Assembly: GCA_025354885.1 (NCBI GenBank)
Contig: JANXLY010000052.1
Coordinates: 1 to 44,077, forward strand
Length of the DNA: 44,077 nt
Reading direction: 5' to 3'
From: Acidobacteriota bacterium
Lineage (GTDB): Bacteria; Acidobacteriota; Terriglobia; Bryobacterales; Bryobacteraceae
The translations under genes were made by a program, and so were the position numbers. The notes below the pieces were generated by a model, which ran no database searches, had not been told where the DNA came from, and saw nothing but the letters and a program-made list of their open reading frames with translations. This document shows positions 42,901 through 44,077 of the stretch, piece after piece. Numbering within the stretch: the stretch's first letter is position 1; each line of letters begins with the position of its first letter.

Positions 42901-43099
42901 TGCGGACGAAAAAGCGATCCTCACTGAGCTGCACACAAAAGATCTGCAACGCTTTCGCGCCGATCCTCAGGCAGCACGACAGTTACTCACCGTCGGCGAT
43001 ACTCCACTCGCCGTAAAGACCAAGCCCGAGGAGTTGGCAGCCGCCGCAACGCTAACACGCGTCATCCTCAATTTGCACGAAACGATCACGAGAAACTAG
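39989..43099 (+). CDS. PSD1 / planctomycete-type cytochrome c domain protein
   Basis: The 1036-residue exported protein has a signal peptide ([17 protein letters not shown]) and a cytochrome-like PSCyt1 domain with one heme motif CFRCH (residues 33-37). DUF1549 follows ([38 protein letters not shown]...), with [11 protein letters not shown] as a second C-x2-H element. A central beta-rich insert comes next, then DUF1553 at about 740-1030 ([30 protein letters not shown]). Such proteins are always paired with DUF1501 proteins and are abundant in Planctomycetes and Acidobacteriota. Their substrate is not established. The ATG at 39989 is preferred. A frame open from 39851 would overlap rpoZ. The DUF1501 gene follows by nine bases. 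Confidence 0.92.
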   Translation: [1036 protein letters not shown]

Positions 43100-43108
43100 G
43101 AACAGACC

Positions 43109-44077
43109 ATGCAAGAAGTGAACCTGAAACGCCGGGCCTTTCTCGGAAAAACTTGCGCCGGCTTTGGCCTCGCGGCTCTACAAAATCTCATGGGCGACAA
43201 TACTTATCGCCACCACGCAGCCAAAGCGAAGAGAGTCATCTTTCTTTATCAGGCTGGCGGCCCCTCCCATCTTGAGACCTTCGACTCCAAGCCCAAGCTC
43301 GCCGAGATGCACGGCAAGCCAATGCCCGACAGCTTTACCAAAGGCCAGCAGATTGCCCAGCTGCAAGGCAAACCGCTCATCTGCTTTGGGCCACAACAAA
43401 ACTTCAAACGCTTCGGCAAGAGTGGCCAGGAAATCTGCGACCTCTTTCCAAAGCTCGGCTCTGTCTCTGACGAAATCTGCATCATCCGTTCCATGTGGAC
43501 CGAGCAGATCAACCACGATCCCGCCCACACCATCATGAATACCGGCTCCATCATCACAGGCCGCCCCAGCATGGGTTCCTGGCTCACTTACGGCCTTGGC
43601 GCAGAGACAGAAGATCTCCCCGGCTTTGTAGTCATGATGTCGAGTGGACGCGGTGGCCAGAACCAGCCCATTGCCGCCCGGCAATGGAGCGCGGGAATGC
43701 TGCCCTCCAAGTTTCAAGGCGTCAAATTCAACTCAGTCGGCGATCCGGTGCTCTACGTCCGCAACCCGCCAGGCGTGTCCAAAGACATGCAAAAGGATTC
43801 CATCGACGCAGTAAATCGCCTCAACCAAAAGGAATACTCGGCGATCGAAGATCCCGAAATTCAGACCCGAATCGCTCAGTACGAGATGGCCTTCCGGATG
43901 CAGGCCAGCGTGCCCGATCTGATGGATATGTCCAAAGAGCCCGCGAGCGTCATGGAGATGTATGGTGCCAAACCCGGTGATGGCAGCTTTGCCTCCAACT
44001 GCCTCCTCGCCAGGCGTCTCGCCGAACGCGGCGTCCGCTTCATTCAGCTCTACCATCGCGACTGGGATCACCATGGC
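43109..44077 (+). CDS. DUF1501 domain protein (partial, cut by window end)
   Basis: The frame is open from ATG 43109 to the window end (323 codons, no stop), so the C-terminus is missing. Complete members are about 430-480 residues. A twin-arginine signal is visible (LKRRAFLGKTCAGFGLAALQ). The core shows KRVIFLYQAGGPSHLETFDSKPKL, QINHDPAHTIMNTGSIITGRPSMGSWLTYGLG and RLAERGVRFIQLYHRDWDHHG, typical of the sulfatase-like/alkaline phosphatase-superfamily DUF1501 proteins. It forms the standard pair with the upstream PSD1-type protein. The two are presumed to act together outside the cytoplasm, with function unknown. Confidence 0.92.
   Translation, partial: MQEVNLKRRAFLGKTCAGFGLAALQNLMGDNTYRHHAAKAKRVIFLYQAGGPSHLETFDSKPKLAEMHGKPMPDSFTKGQQIAQLQGKPLICFGPQQNFKRFGKSGQEICDLFPKLGSVSDEICIIRSMWTEQINHDPAHTIMNTGSIITGRPSMGSWLTYGLGAETEDLPGFVVMMSSGRGGQNQPIAARQWSAGMLPSKFQGVKFNSVGDPVLYVRNPPGVSKDMQKDSIDAVNRLNQKEYSAIEDPEIQTRIAQYEMAFRMQASVPDLMDMSKEPASVMEMYGAKPGDGSFASNCLLARRLAERGVRFIQLYHRDWDHHG

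Overview
The window reads as chromosomal DNA of a soil-type Acidobacteriota, probably near Bryobacterales/Solibacter. This is inferred from the mix of genes: a PSD1/DUF1549/DUF1553 cytochrome protein paired with a DUF1501 protein, a Tat-exported sulfatase, a Tat-exported Gfo/Idh/MocA protein, a SYLF protein, an Rsm22-type methyltransferase, and an acidobacterial-looking Hfq and flagellin. No rRNA, tRNA, CRISPR array, insertion sequence or prophage was seen. Coding density is very high. Many neighbours overlap by 4 to 58 bases, and several divergent pairs start within 20 bases of each other.

Layout. 1-631 is an AT-richer stretch with no convincing gene. 632-1939 (minus) holds murB and a small repeat protein. 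1951-7336 (plus) holds a DUF2461 protein, gatB, a membrane-anchored unknown, a DUF2959 lipoprotein and a sulfatase. 7338-8873 (minus) is galactarate dehydratase, nearly touching a divergent Gfo/Idh/MocA oxidoreductase (8891-10171). 10114-13564 (minus) is an operon of an Rsm22-family methyltransferase, a lectin-fold (DUF1080-like) protein and two glycosyltransferases. 13647-18673 (plus) runs from an ECF sigma factor and its probable membrane partner through rsmA and gltX to a carbamoyltransferase. 18659-21253 (minus) holds a lipoprotein M1 aminopeptidase and a SYLF protein, separated by a terminator. 21337-25586 (plus) holds a GMC oxidoreductase with its subunit-3 partner, prfB with its programmed frameshift, and a Sua5-type tsaC.

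The most coherent system is the flagellar-filament island at 25605-33562. It holds fliW, csrA, a very large flagellin (1123 residues), a TPR-glycosyltransferase, a small FliT-like protein and fliD. Three sites with the same sigma-28-like layout (TAAG or TCAA, exactly 15 bases, then nCCGAnAn) stand before fliW-csrA, the flagellin and fliD. The flagellin leader carries a hairpin with GGA in its loop, 25 bases upstream of a GGA inside the Shine-Dalgarno. This is the expected architecture for translational control by CsrA, with FliW as the CsrA antagonist. The operons therefore suggest sigma-28 timing of the late flagellar genes, CsrA/FliW homeostasis of flagellin, and a resident glycosyltransferase that may modify the filament.

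33595-39921 is housekeeping: recA, a TPR protein, a hot-dog thioesterase, an Hfq-like protein, and the minus-strand operon rpoZ-coaBC-udg-tmk-holB. The right end (39989-44077) is the PSD1/DUF1501 pair, with the DUF1501 gene cut by the window edge.
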